Positions 51,341 through 58,054 of a stretch of DNA of 61,978 nt are shown one piece after another. The translations under genes were made by a program, and so were the position numbers. Source of the stretch: Paenibacillus piscarius (lineage in GTDB: Bacteria; Bacillota; Bacilli; Paenibacillales; Paenibacillaceae). Positions within the stretch are counted from its first letter, which is position 1. Every line of letters begins with the position of its first letter. Below the pieces are notes generated by a model. It made no database searches and was not told the DNA's origin. It saw only the letters and a list, made by a program, of their open reading frames with translations. Where the stretch lies: assembly GCF_022234545.1 (NCBI RefSeq), contig NZ_JAIEUI010000032.1, positions 1 to 61,978 on the forward strand. Reading direction: 5' to 3'.

Positions 51341-51378
51341 TGTCGAAAGTTGACGATTATTGTACTGACAAATCGACA
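51341..51378. promoter_or_regulatory. Spo0A-box cluster near the HD gene
   Basis: On the plus strand TGTCGAA-AGT-TGACGAT (51341-51357) has the 10-bp spacing of tandem 0A boxes. On the minus strand TGTCGAT (51372-51378) and TGTCAGT (51364-51370) follow. All lie within 85 bp upstream of the HD gene start. Confidence 0.55.
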
Positions 51379-51472
51379 AAAACCCTCAACTGCATTTTTT
51401 ATTGAAATTCCCTATTCCGCAGCGGAATAAATGTTCCCGCAAAAGATTCCGTAAAATTAACCTCAAAAAAGG

Positions 51473-51501
51473 TTGACTGTTTTGGGAATGGTTGGTATTA
51501 T
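51473..51501 (+). promoter_or_regulatory. abrB promoter
   Basis: TTGACT at 51473-51478, a 17-base spacer and TATTAT at 51496-51501. Confidence 0.8.
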
Positions 51502-51524
51502 AAATATCATAAAACAGTGAAGAA

Positions 51525-51541
51525 TGTCGAATAATGACGCT
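51525..51541 (+). promoter_or_regulatory. tandem Spo0A boxes downstream of the abrB promoter
   Basis: TGTCGAA-TAA-TGACGCT reproduces nearly base for base the repressing 0A-box pair of B. subtilis abrB, in the same place just after the transcription start. Phosphorylated Spo0A is expected to shut abrB off. Confidence 0.85.
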
Positions 51542-51570
51542 TTTGAAAATTGAGAGGAGCAACGATTGTA

Positions 51571-51825
51571 ATGATGAAATCAACAGGAATTGTACGTAAG
51601 GTAGACGAGCTTGGACGGGTCGTTATTCCGATTGAATTGCGTCGCACCCTTGGCATTGGAGAAAAAGATGCGCTCGAAATTTACGTGGACGGTGAGCGGA
51701 TCATGCTTAAGAAATACGAGCCGGCTTGCATCTTCTGCGGCAATGCTGAGAATGTAACTTACTTCAAAGGTAAAATTGTTTGCCATGAATGTATTTCTAC
51801 TATCCCTACCCCTGTGACAAACTAA
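51571..51825 (+). CDS. abrB: transition-state regulator AbrB
   Basis: An 84-aa AbrB: the N-terminal 52 residues (MMKSTGIVRKVDELGRVVIPIELRRTLGIGEKDALEIYVDG onward) are the DNA-binding swapped-hairpin domain, nearly identical to B. subtilis AbrB. The C-terminal part differs: it is short and contains CIFC and CHEC, which look like a small zinc-binding knuckle rather than the B. subtilis oligomerisation tail. GAGGAG lies 11 bases before ATG 51571; 51574 is also possible. Confidence 0.94.
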   Translation: MMKSTGIVRKVDELGRVVIPIELRRTLGIGEKDALEIYVDGERIMLKKYEPACIFCGNAENVTYFKGKIVCHECISTIPTPVTN

Positions 51826-51888
51826 GATAAATAGGGTATAATAGGAACTAATCCAATTGTTAATTCTAACCTTTTTATATCTCCTTGG

Positions 51889-51918
51889 CCTCCTGCTTGT
51901 GCGGGAGGTATTTTTTTT
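51889..51918 (+). terminator. abrB terminator
   Basis: CCTCCTGC, loop TTGT, GCGGGAGG, TA and then eight T, about 60 bases after the abrB stop. Confidence 0.93.
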
Positions 51919-52210
51919 GCCCTGGTTCCCCCCTGGTTCCCCTCCCAAACCCTCCCCACGGGGAGGGCCCCAAAGGGCACCTGCCCTCTGGACACCTGGA
52001 AGCTCGGCGGACCCCTGCAGCTGGCGCGGAAGGAAGCAAGGTTTGGCGCTAGACCGGCCCTTCTCGGACTCCCTAACGGTACGTCCTCAGGGCCTTACTC
52101 GCGAGGGGGGCGCCAGAGGCCTGTTGCCTCTCTGGCGGCTACGCGTTATGGCGGCTTCGCCGGCCATGATAAGACCCTTATGGCGGCTTCGCCGACCATG
52201 ACAGGAGTTA
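51919..52210. repeat. GC-rich gene-free block with hairpins and a 32-bp tandem duplication
   Basis: No gene is seen in 51826-52383. This part is strongly GC-rich. It contains a doubled CCTGGTTCCCC, a hairpin GCCAGAGGC/GCCTCTCTGGC (52112-52136), and a 32-bp unit at 52146-52177 repeated at 52178-52209. Each unit carries ATGGCGGCTTCGCCG and CCAT, able to fold on a stable UUCG-type loop. The remaining 52211-52383 is AT-rich and featureless. Confidence 0.6.
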
Positions 52211-52383
52211 TAGTGGCAAAGGATTAATTTTATATAGTTGGAACATCACACCATGGAGGATTTGGATAAGAGTGCTTCTTTTAGTTATTTAATCCCATCC
52301 GCCTGTTACCTATTATATAAATAAATTTCAACAATTTACAACCAGTTATATCCTTTAAGTATTTCTTTTTCCAAAGTACTACT

Positions 52384-53289
52384 CTATTCCCGCTCAAGCA
52401 GGGCGTTATAGATATCCCTCTTAGACAAGCCGCGGTCGGACGCCGCTTTTTTCATAGCCTCTTTACGTGTTACCCCTGAAGCTTCGTAGTGGGCGACATG
52501 CGCCTCCACCTCAAGCTCCCTCCACCAGGAGGATTCGGCCAGCTCTGCTTCTTCCTTGCTCTCTCCTTCTAGGACAATGACATATTCTCCGAGAGGGGGA
52601 TGATCCTCCAGCCAGCTCAGGCACTCCTCAAGGGTTCCGCGCAGGAACTCTTCATAACGCTTCGTCAGCTCACGGGCCAGCGTGACCCGGCGGTTGCCGA
52701 AGGCCTCCAGCAGATGAGCCAGCGTCTTGGCCACGCGGTGCGGTGACTCATAGAACAGTAAAGTACCCTGGGCTGAACGCAGAGATGCCAGAACGGTACG
52801 GATGTCCTTGCGCTCACGGGGCAGGAAGCCTACGAAGGTGAAGCTGGCGGTAGGCAGGCCGGAGGCAATCAGAGCCGATAATGCGGCGTTCGCTCCAGGC
52901 ACCGGAATGACCGGAATCCCGTGGCTGACCGCCAGCACGACGAGATCGGCGCCAGGGTCGGAAATCGCCGGAAGGCCGGCGTCGCTGACCAATGCCAGAT
53001 TTTTACCTTCTATTATATAGCGTATCAGCTCAGGCCCGCTGGCTGCCTTATTATGCTCATGGTAACTGAACAGCAGAGACGGCGTAATCTCGAAATGGCT
53101 CAGTAGCTTGCGTGTCTGTCTGGTGTCCTCTGCAGCAATGATGTCACATTCCTTCAACATGCGGACAGCCCGGTACGTCATATCCTCCAGATTACCGATT
53201 GGCGTAGCGACCAGATACAGCTTGCCGCAACCGTCCGGCCCCGCTCCCTCCTTATTATTCTGAAAGCTGCTTTGGCATTGTATATTCAT
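52384..53289 (-). CDS. rsmI: 16S rRNA 2'-O-ribose C1402 methyltransferase
   Basis: Methylates the 2'-OH of C1402 in 16S rRNA. The 301-aa tetrapyrrole-methylase-fold protein has LYLVATPIGNLEDMTYRAVRMLKECDIIAAEDTRQT, LVSDAGLPAISDPG, and VPGANAALSALIASGLP. It overlaps trmN by 4 bp. B. subtilis has yazA between these two genes; here it is absent. Confidence 0.96.
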   Translation of the reverse strand: MNIQCQSSFQNNKEGAGPDGCGKLYLVATPIGNLEDMTYRAVRMLKECDIIAAEDTRQTRKLLSHFEITPSLLFSYHEHNKAASGPELIRYIIEGKNLALVSDAGLPAISDPGADLVVLAVSHGIPVIPVPGANAALSALIASGLPTASFTFVGFLPRERKDIRTVLASLRSAQGTLLFYESPHRVAKTLAHLLEAFGNRRVTLARELTKRYEEFLRGTLEECLSWLEDHPPLGEYVIVLEGESKEEAELAESSWWRELEVEAHVAHYEASGVTRKEAMKKAASDRGLSKRDIYNALLERE

Positions 53290-54062
53290 TGGCGGATATC
53301 CTCTTTATTCCCGTAATAGATGTCCAGAATCTCCGGACAGTATTGATTGTCCTCATTATATACGATTAGCGGAGGTTGTAAACGCACCTCAGGCTTCCCG
53401 TCCCGCGCGGCCTCGATCAGCACCATATTGGCCTCAAGATGGGCGCGGGGGTGCACGAAGCGGATCAGCTTCGGCTCCAGCCGGTGCTTGCGCATCAGGC
53501 TGATAATATCTGCCAGCCGCTGCGGCTTATGCACCATACTGACTTTGCCTCCGGTGCGGACCAGCCGTACACAGGCCTGAATGACCTCCTCCAGCGTACA
53601 GCCGATTTCATGGCGGGCCATCGCCTGATGGGTATTCAGCTTCAAATCGCTTCCGTTCAGCGGCATATACGGGGGATTCACCGTAATCGCATCATATACG
53701 CCATATCCTGCTGTGCTATGCAACTCCCGCAGATCGCCCTCATGAATCTGGATTCTCTCCTCCAGCCCGTTAAGCGCCACACTGCGCCGGGCCATATCGG
53801 CCAGCCGGGGCTGAATTTCAATCGCTTCAATGGCAGCCTTCGTCCGCGTCGTCAGCAGCATAGGAATCACCCCGTTGCCTGTACAAAGATCAAGCACTCT
53901 GCCGCGAGGCGGGACACTGGCGAACCGGGCCAGCAGCACAGCATCCATAGAGAAGCTGAACACTTCATCGCTCTGGATGATTCTCAGATTGTGGGTCAGC
54001 AGATCATCAATCCGTTCTGCATCATATATGGGCACGGATGTATTATGAAATGATTGGGTCAT
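53286..54062 (-). CDS. trmN: tRNA1(Val) N6-adenine methyltransferase family (YabB-like)
   Basis: SAM-dependent methyltransferase of 258 aa. SAM-binding motif I is VLDLCTGNGVIPMLL, and the adenine N6-methylase signature is VNPPYMP (NPPY). N6-methylation of A37 in tRNA is the reaction of the E. coli homologue; the exact substrate here is inferred. ATG 54062 has GAGGAG 6 bases upstream; the longer frame crosses the yabA terminator. Confidence 0.88.
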   Translation of the reverse strand: MTQSFHNTSVPIYDAERIDDLLTHNLRIIQSDEVFSFSMDAVLLARFASVPPRGRVLDLCTGNGVIPMLLTTRTKAAIEAIEIQPRLADMARRSVALNGLEERIQIHEGDLRELHSTAGYGVYDAITVNPPYMPLNGSDLKLNTHQAMARHEIGCTLEEVIQACVRLVRTGGKVSMVHKPQRLADIISLMRKHRLEPKLIRFVHPRAHLEANMVLIEAARDGKPEVRLQPPLIVYNEDNQYCPEILDIYYGNKEDIRQ

Positions 54063-54123
54063 GGTACTCTCCTCAACGTATGGTGATGCGTATGCCTTCG
54101 GTGGCATAGCCTGCTCTACATTC

Positions 54124-54155
54124 AAAAAAACCGTAGGCGACAATCTCCTACGGCT
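54124..54155 (-). terminator. yabA terminator
   Basis: The minus strand has CCGTAGG, loop AGATTGTCG, CCTACGG and then seven T. Confidence 0.9.
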
Positions 54156-54163
54156 GGATATCC

Positions 54164-54526
54164 TCATTTATTAAGAAAAGAAAGGCAGAACAGACAGTCG
54201 CCTTCCGTCCGCAGATGTCCAAAGTAGACATTGCAGATATGGAAGCCTTCGTGATACAACCGGGCCAGGTTATCATAACCCTCCCCGACCACCTCTTCTT
54301 TCCCTTCCGCCGCAAGAATTGCCTCGGCCTCAGCAGAAAGGGCGGCTTTATCCAAAGGTGCTTCCCTTTTTAATATAATACGCAGCTGTTCATTCTCCAG
54401 ACTAAGCTTCTGATTAGCTTCCATCAGCTCTTTGACCGTCTGTTTCCAATCGCCGAGCGTGGTGCGCATCTCATCAATCTGCGCTTCCATCTCCTGCATG
54501 TGTGCAAATATATTCTTGTTCTCCAA
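54164..54526 (-). CDS. yabA: replication initiation control protein YabA
   Basis: Binds DnaA and the DnaN clamp to restrain re-initiation. The 120-aa protein has an N-terminal leucine-zipper coiled coil (about 1-55), an alanine/glutamate linker and a C-terminal zinc domain (HICNVYFGHLRTEGDCLFC, about 96-114). The TTG start follows GGTGGAG. It follows ricT by 31 bases, as in B. subtilis. Confidence 0.95.
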   Translation of the reverse strand: MENKNIFAHMQEMEAQIDEMRTTLGDWKQTVKELMEANQKLSLENEQLRIILKREAPLDKAALSAEAEAILAAEGKEEVVGEGYDNLARLYHEGFHICNVYFGHLRTEGDCLFCLSFLNK

Positions 54527-54557
54527 GTCTCCACCCCGAAAGTAACCTTATAATGGT

Positions 54558-55358
54558 TTACTTGACGACCACATCATCCATTGGAAGTTCTTTAACTTTG
54601 CCCACTTCAAACAACTGAACATGAACGGTGCGGCTTCCGGCGTTAATTCCGACAACCTTGCCGTCACCGAGTGAGGTTATCACCATTTTGCCTACTGCCG
54701 GCATTTCTTCCTTCGTGCTCTCATAGTTATCATGCTCAAATTTCAGGCAACACATGAGCCGTCCGCATAATCCGGAGATCTTGGTCGGGTTCAGCGAGAG
54801 ATTCTGATCCTTCGCCATCTTGATCGACACCGGTTCAAAGTCGCCCAGCCAGGAGGAGCAGCAGAGCACCCGCCCGCACGGTCCAAGTCCGCCCAGCATC
54901 TTAGCTTCATCACGCACACCAATCTGCCGGAGCTCAATGCGGGTGCGGAATATGCTTGCCAGGTCTTTGACCAGCTCACGGAAATCGACGCGGCCCTCGG
55001 CCGTGAAATAGAAAATAATCTTGTTGCGGTCAAACGTAAATTCCACATCCACGAGCTTCATTTTGAGGCCATGATCGCGGATTTTATTTAAACAGGTGGT
55101 AAATGCATCCTTGGCGGCACCTTTGTTCTCTTCCACCACGCGCGCGTCGGTTTCACCGGCAATACGCATGACCTTCTTGAGCGGCAGCACCACATCAGCT
55201 TCCTGCACCTCTTTTTTGCCAACGACAACCTTACCGTATTCGACCCCTCTTGCAGTCTCGACAATCACGCATTGATCGCGTTCAATCGGGAAATCAAGCG
55301 GATCAAAGTAATATATTTTACCCGCTTTTTTGAAGCGGACACCTACTACGCTGTACAA
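54558..55358 (-). CDS. ricT: PSP1-domain protein RicT (YaaT)
   Basis: Subunit of the RicAFT (Y-) complex, which carries Fe-S clusters and affects RNase Y cleavage, Spo0A phosphorylation and biofilm formation. The 266-aa PSP1 protein has the conserved cysteines in GPCGRVLCCSSW (about 157-168) and GLCGRLMCCLKFEHDNYE. TTG start with GGGGG 7 bases upstream. RicA and RicF are not in the window. Confidence 0.94.
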   Translation of the reverse strand: MYSVVGVRFKKAGKIYYFDPLDFPIERDQCVIVETARGVEYGKVVVGKKEVQEADVVLPLKKVMRIAGETDARVVEENKGAAKDAFTTCLNKIRDHGLKMKLVDVEFTFDRNKIIFYFTAEGRVDFRELVKDLASIFRTRIELRQIGVRDEAKMLGGLGPCGRVLCCSSWLGDFEPVSIKMAKDQNLSLNPTKISGLCGRLMCCLKFEHDNYESTKEEMPAVGKMVITSLGDGKVVGINAGSRTVHVQLFEVGKVKELPMDDVVVK

Positions 55359-55500
55359 AAATTAACCCCCTTGTTTGACGGTAAAGGAACCCTTAAGCAA
55401 GACTGCTTCCCTGATGATCCATGCTTGTCCTTCCTCGTCCGTTAAACCCGATCTTTCCAGGGTGCTGAGGATTTATCAACTTTAACCCGGTTCCTCACCT

Positions 55501-56475
55501 CTAGCCTTCCAGCCGGATTAAGAACTGCTCCAGACAGAGCTGGGCATTGGCATTGGAACGAAGCTTCCGCTTGCTCTCCGCTGCATATTCCATATAAGCC
55601 ACCCATTGTTCTGTACTCCGCTGACGGGCAGCCTTGGAAATAAAGTCTAACTGATCTATGAAAACGATACTTTCGTGCTTTCGGTACAGGAAGTAGAGCA
55701 TATCTTTGAACCATAAGTGGAACATGCTGAAAAGAATATCCAAATGTTCACCGAGTCCGGTCTTGAACAGCTTAGACCCTGCGGTGGCTACCGCGGAGCT
55801 GCTTTTGCCCAGAGACTCCTTCGCTAATTGTAACACTAGATTTCTCATTTCTGCAAACCAATTCTGTGCCAAAAGTTCCCTGCATCCGTCGATTCCTGCG
55901 CTTAGGGATACCGCACACCGGGCCAGCGGCACCGGGACTCCTTCGCCTGACAGCGCCTGGAGCATCCTGTCCGGATGAAGCGGGCTGAACGGGATACGCT
56001 GGGTTCTGGACTGAATGGTGGGAAGCAGCGCACTGCTGTTATCCGAAATCAGAATTCCAACGGCCGGAGCAGGCGGCTCCTCCAGAAATTTGAGCAGACT
56101 GTTGGCAGCTTGTACCGTCATCAGGTCTGCGCCTTCTATAATATAAACCTTCGGGTGAATTCCCTCCGAGCGGTAGGAGAACACACGCTGAAGTTCACGA
56201 ATCTGGTCAATCTTGAGGCTTGCCCCCTCAGGGCGAAGCAGCGTCAGGTCCGGATGGTTCCCATGCTCCACCTTGCGGCATTCCAGGCATTCTCCGCAGG
56301 CATCATCCTTGCTCGCTGTGCAAAAAATCGCCTTGGCGAACGTAAGCGCCATCTTGACCTGTCCGCTGCCTGCGGGGCCGGTGAACAGATAGGCATGGCT
56401 TACCGCATCCTTGCGCAAAGCATTCTGAAGCAGACGCTTGGCATCCTCCTGGCCTAATATTTCATCAAAAGACAT
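55501..56475 (-). CDS. holB: DNA polymerase III delta-prime subunit
   Basis: Clamp-loader subunit that opens the gamma/tau complex onto the beta clamp. The 324-aa protein has an AAA+ fold, four cysteines of a zinc module (CTASKDDACGECLEC) and EEPPAPAVGILIS. The P-loop reads GPAGSGQVK, with glutamine where the catalytic lysine should be, and the usual SRC motif reads SRTQ. Delta-prime subunits can be ATPase-dead, so it is still likely functional. ATG 56475 sits after GGAGGA. Confidence 0.93.
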   Translation of the reverse strand: MSFDEILGQEDAKRLLQNALRKDAVSHAYLFTGPAGSGQVKMALTFAKAIFCTASKDDACGECLECRKVEHGNHPDLTLLRPEGASLKIDQIRELQRVFSYRSEGIHPKVYIIEGADLMTVQAANSLLKFLEEPPAPAVGILISDNSSALLPTIQSRTQRIPFSPLHPDRMLQALSGEGVPVPLARCAVSLSAGIDGCRELLAQNWFAEMRNLVLQLAKESLGKSSSAVATAGSKLFKTGLGEHLDILFSMFHLWFKDMLYFLYRKHESIVFIDQLDFISKAARQRSTEQWVAYMEYAAESKRKLRSNANAQLCLEQFLIRLEG

Positions 56476-56492
56476 ATGCTCCTCCAAGTCTG

Positions 56493-56936
56493 TCAGAAAG
56501 AAAAATTAATCAGCAGTCCGCGGATCTCTCCGACCCTGCCCAGGAGATCAATCCGGCCCTGCTCACTGTCCAGCAGATCATCAGCCAGGTTCAGCAGTGC
56601 GGCATCAATCTCCTCCAGCAGCTTATAGCGCTTGCCGCGCCCCCGGCGGTCCCAGCCCTTCGTCTCCTTCAGGATGACACCGCGGCGGGCCGTTTCCTCC
56701 AGGAACCGCTTGATCATGTTCCGGTAGATCGCCAGTTCGCGGACGGTCATCGATTTGGATAACCGGTCGCCCTGCTGCTGGATATCCTTAATCTGGCGGT
56801 TTAACTCATCTATGGTCTTCTGCTGGCCATGCTGCTGAAAGACGTCGTTGAAGTTTTTGTGTTCGACGGGCCGCCTTTCAGCGTCAGTAGCCGGTAATTC
56901 ACTTTTGAGGGGCCTGTAGCCCGGGTTAATCTTCAA
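56493..56936 (-). CDS. yaaR: YaaR-family protein (DUF327)
   Basis: A 147-aa mostly helical protein of the YaaR family, with IDELNRQIKDIQQQGDRLSKSMTVRELAIYRNMIKRFLEE as a probable coiled coil. Its place between darA and holB is conserved in Bacillota. Function unknown to me. The TTG start has only a weak Shine-Dalgarno sequence. Confidence 0.88.
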   Translation of the reverse strand: MKINPGYRPLKSELPATDAERRPVEHKNFNDVFQQHGQQKTIDELNRQIKDIQQQGDRLSKSMTVRELAIYRNMIKRFLEETARRGVILKETKGWDRRGRGKRYKLLEEIDAALLNLADDLLDSEQGRIDLLGRVGEIRGLLINFSF

Positions 56937-56974
56937 GGATATCTACCGCCCTTATGCTCTGTAGCCCCTTAGGC

Positions 56975-57304
56975 TCAGTAATGCTCGAACCGTTCAACAG
57001 GAAGTACGAATACGGTGGCTCCGCCTACCTGCACTTCCACAGGAAGCGGCAAATAGGAATCGGTTGTACCGCTCATCGGTGTAACAGGAGTGACCAATTG
57101 CTCGCGCACTTTGCAGCTGTTGCGGATAACGGTGAGAACGGCTTCCACCTGAATATCATCTACCCCGATCAGAAAGGTAGTGTTGCCCGCGCGGAGAAAT
57201 CCGCCTGTACTGGCCAGCTTCGTGGCACGGAAATTCGCCTTTACCAGTTCACTGGATAGCCGGTTGCTGTCTTTGTCCTGGATAATTGCAATGATCAAAT
57301 TCAT
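56975..57304 (-). CDS. darA: c-di-AMP receptor DarA (PII-like, YaaQ)
   Basis: A 109-aa PII-like trimeric receptor: MNLIIAIIQDKDSNRLSSELVKANFRATKLASTGGFLRAGNTTFLIGV contains the c-di-AMP contact residues of the B-loop and T-loop regions, and the LPLPVEVQVGGATVFVL end is typical. It senses c-di-AMP; its downstream partners are still being defined in the literature. A c-di-AMP riboswitch lies 8 kb away. Confidence 0.95.
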   Translation of the reverse strand: MNLIIAIIQDKDSNRLSSELVKANFRATKLASTGGFLRAGNTTFLIGVDDIQVEAVLTVIRNSCKVREQLVTPVTPMSGTTDSYLPLPVEVQVGGATVFVLPVERFEHY

Positions 57305-57412
57305 CTCGTATCCCCTCCTGCATATTGTGGAATCACAGAGCTGCCAGCAGCGGGTGCGCTGCAGGTCTGTGTCTAATCATTATACCTCTACCGTTATATT
57401 AGACAAAACCTT

Positions 57413-58054
57413 TCAAAAATCCTTCAAAATCCTGTCCTTCAATACCTGAACCAGCTCCTGCTCCACCATATGAACCGGCCGGTTGGCATCAAGCACAACA
57501 ATCCGCTGTTTCTCTGCGGCAATGACCTGTTCATAGCCCGCCTTCACCTTACGGTGGAATTCAAGACTCTCCAGATCCAGGCGGTTCACTTCCCGGCTCT
57601 GATTGGCGTTAATCCGCGACAGGCCTACTTCCGGGTCAACATCGAGATAGAAGGTAAGGTCCGGCATTCTCCCTCCTGTGGCAAAGCGGTTAATCTCCCG
57701 CACCGCTTCAATGCCAAGCCCCCGGGCCACGCCCTGATAGACCAGACTGCTGTCGACAAAACGGTCACAGAGCACCGTAATTCCCTGCTCCAGTGCCGGC
57801 TCAACCACCTCGGCCAGATGCTGGCTTCTGGCCGCTGCATATAACAGGGCCTCCGTCCGCGCATCCATTGCCGTATGGGCCGGGTCCAGGATGATGGAGC
57901 GGATTTTCTCGGCAATTTCGATTCCGCCCGGCTCGCGGGTAATGATATAGGGCATGGAATGGTTCTGCAGATACGCTGCTACTCTGCCGAGTATCGTTGT
58001 TTTGCCGGAGCCGTCCCCTCCCTCCAGAGTAATAAAGAACCCTTCTCGCTTCAC
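57413..58054 (-). CDS. tmk: thymidylate kinase
   Basis: Phosphorylates dTMP to dTDP. The 213-aa protein has the P-loop LEGGDGSGKTTIL (about 9-21), the REPGG motif, CDRFVDSSLVYQGVARGLG and the LID region. The GTG start immediately follows the stop of the decarboxylase gene, giving tight coupling. Confidence 0.96.
   Translation of the reverse strand: MKREGFFITLEGGDGSGKTTILGRVAAYLQNHSMPYIITREPGGIEIAEKIRSIILDPAHTAMDARTEALLYAAARSQHLAEVVEPALEQGITVLCDRFVDSSLVYQGVARGLGIEAVREINRFATGGRMPDLTFYLDVDPEVGLSRINANQSREVNRLDLESLEFHRKVKAGYEQVIAAEKQRIVVLDANRPVHMVEQELVQVLKDRILKDF

Noticed and set aside
51857..52201. 114-codon plus-strand frame after abrB
   Set aside because: It starts inside the abrB terminator region and is made of hairpin and tandem repeat sequence rich in Pro/Gly/Arg; no Shine-Dalgarno sequence.
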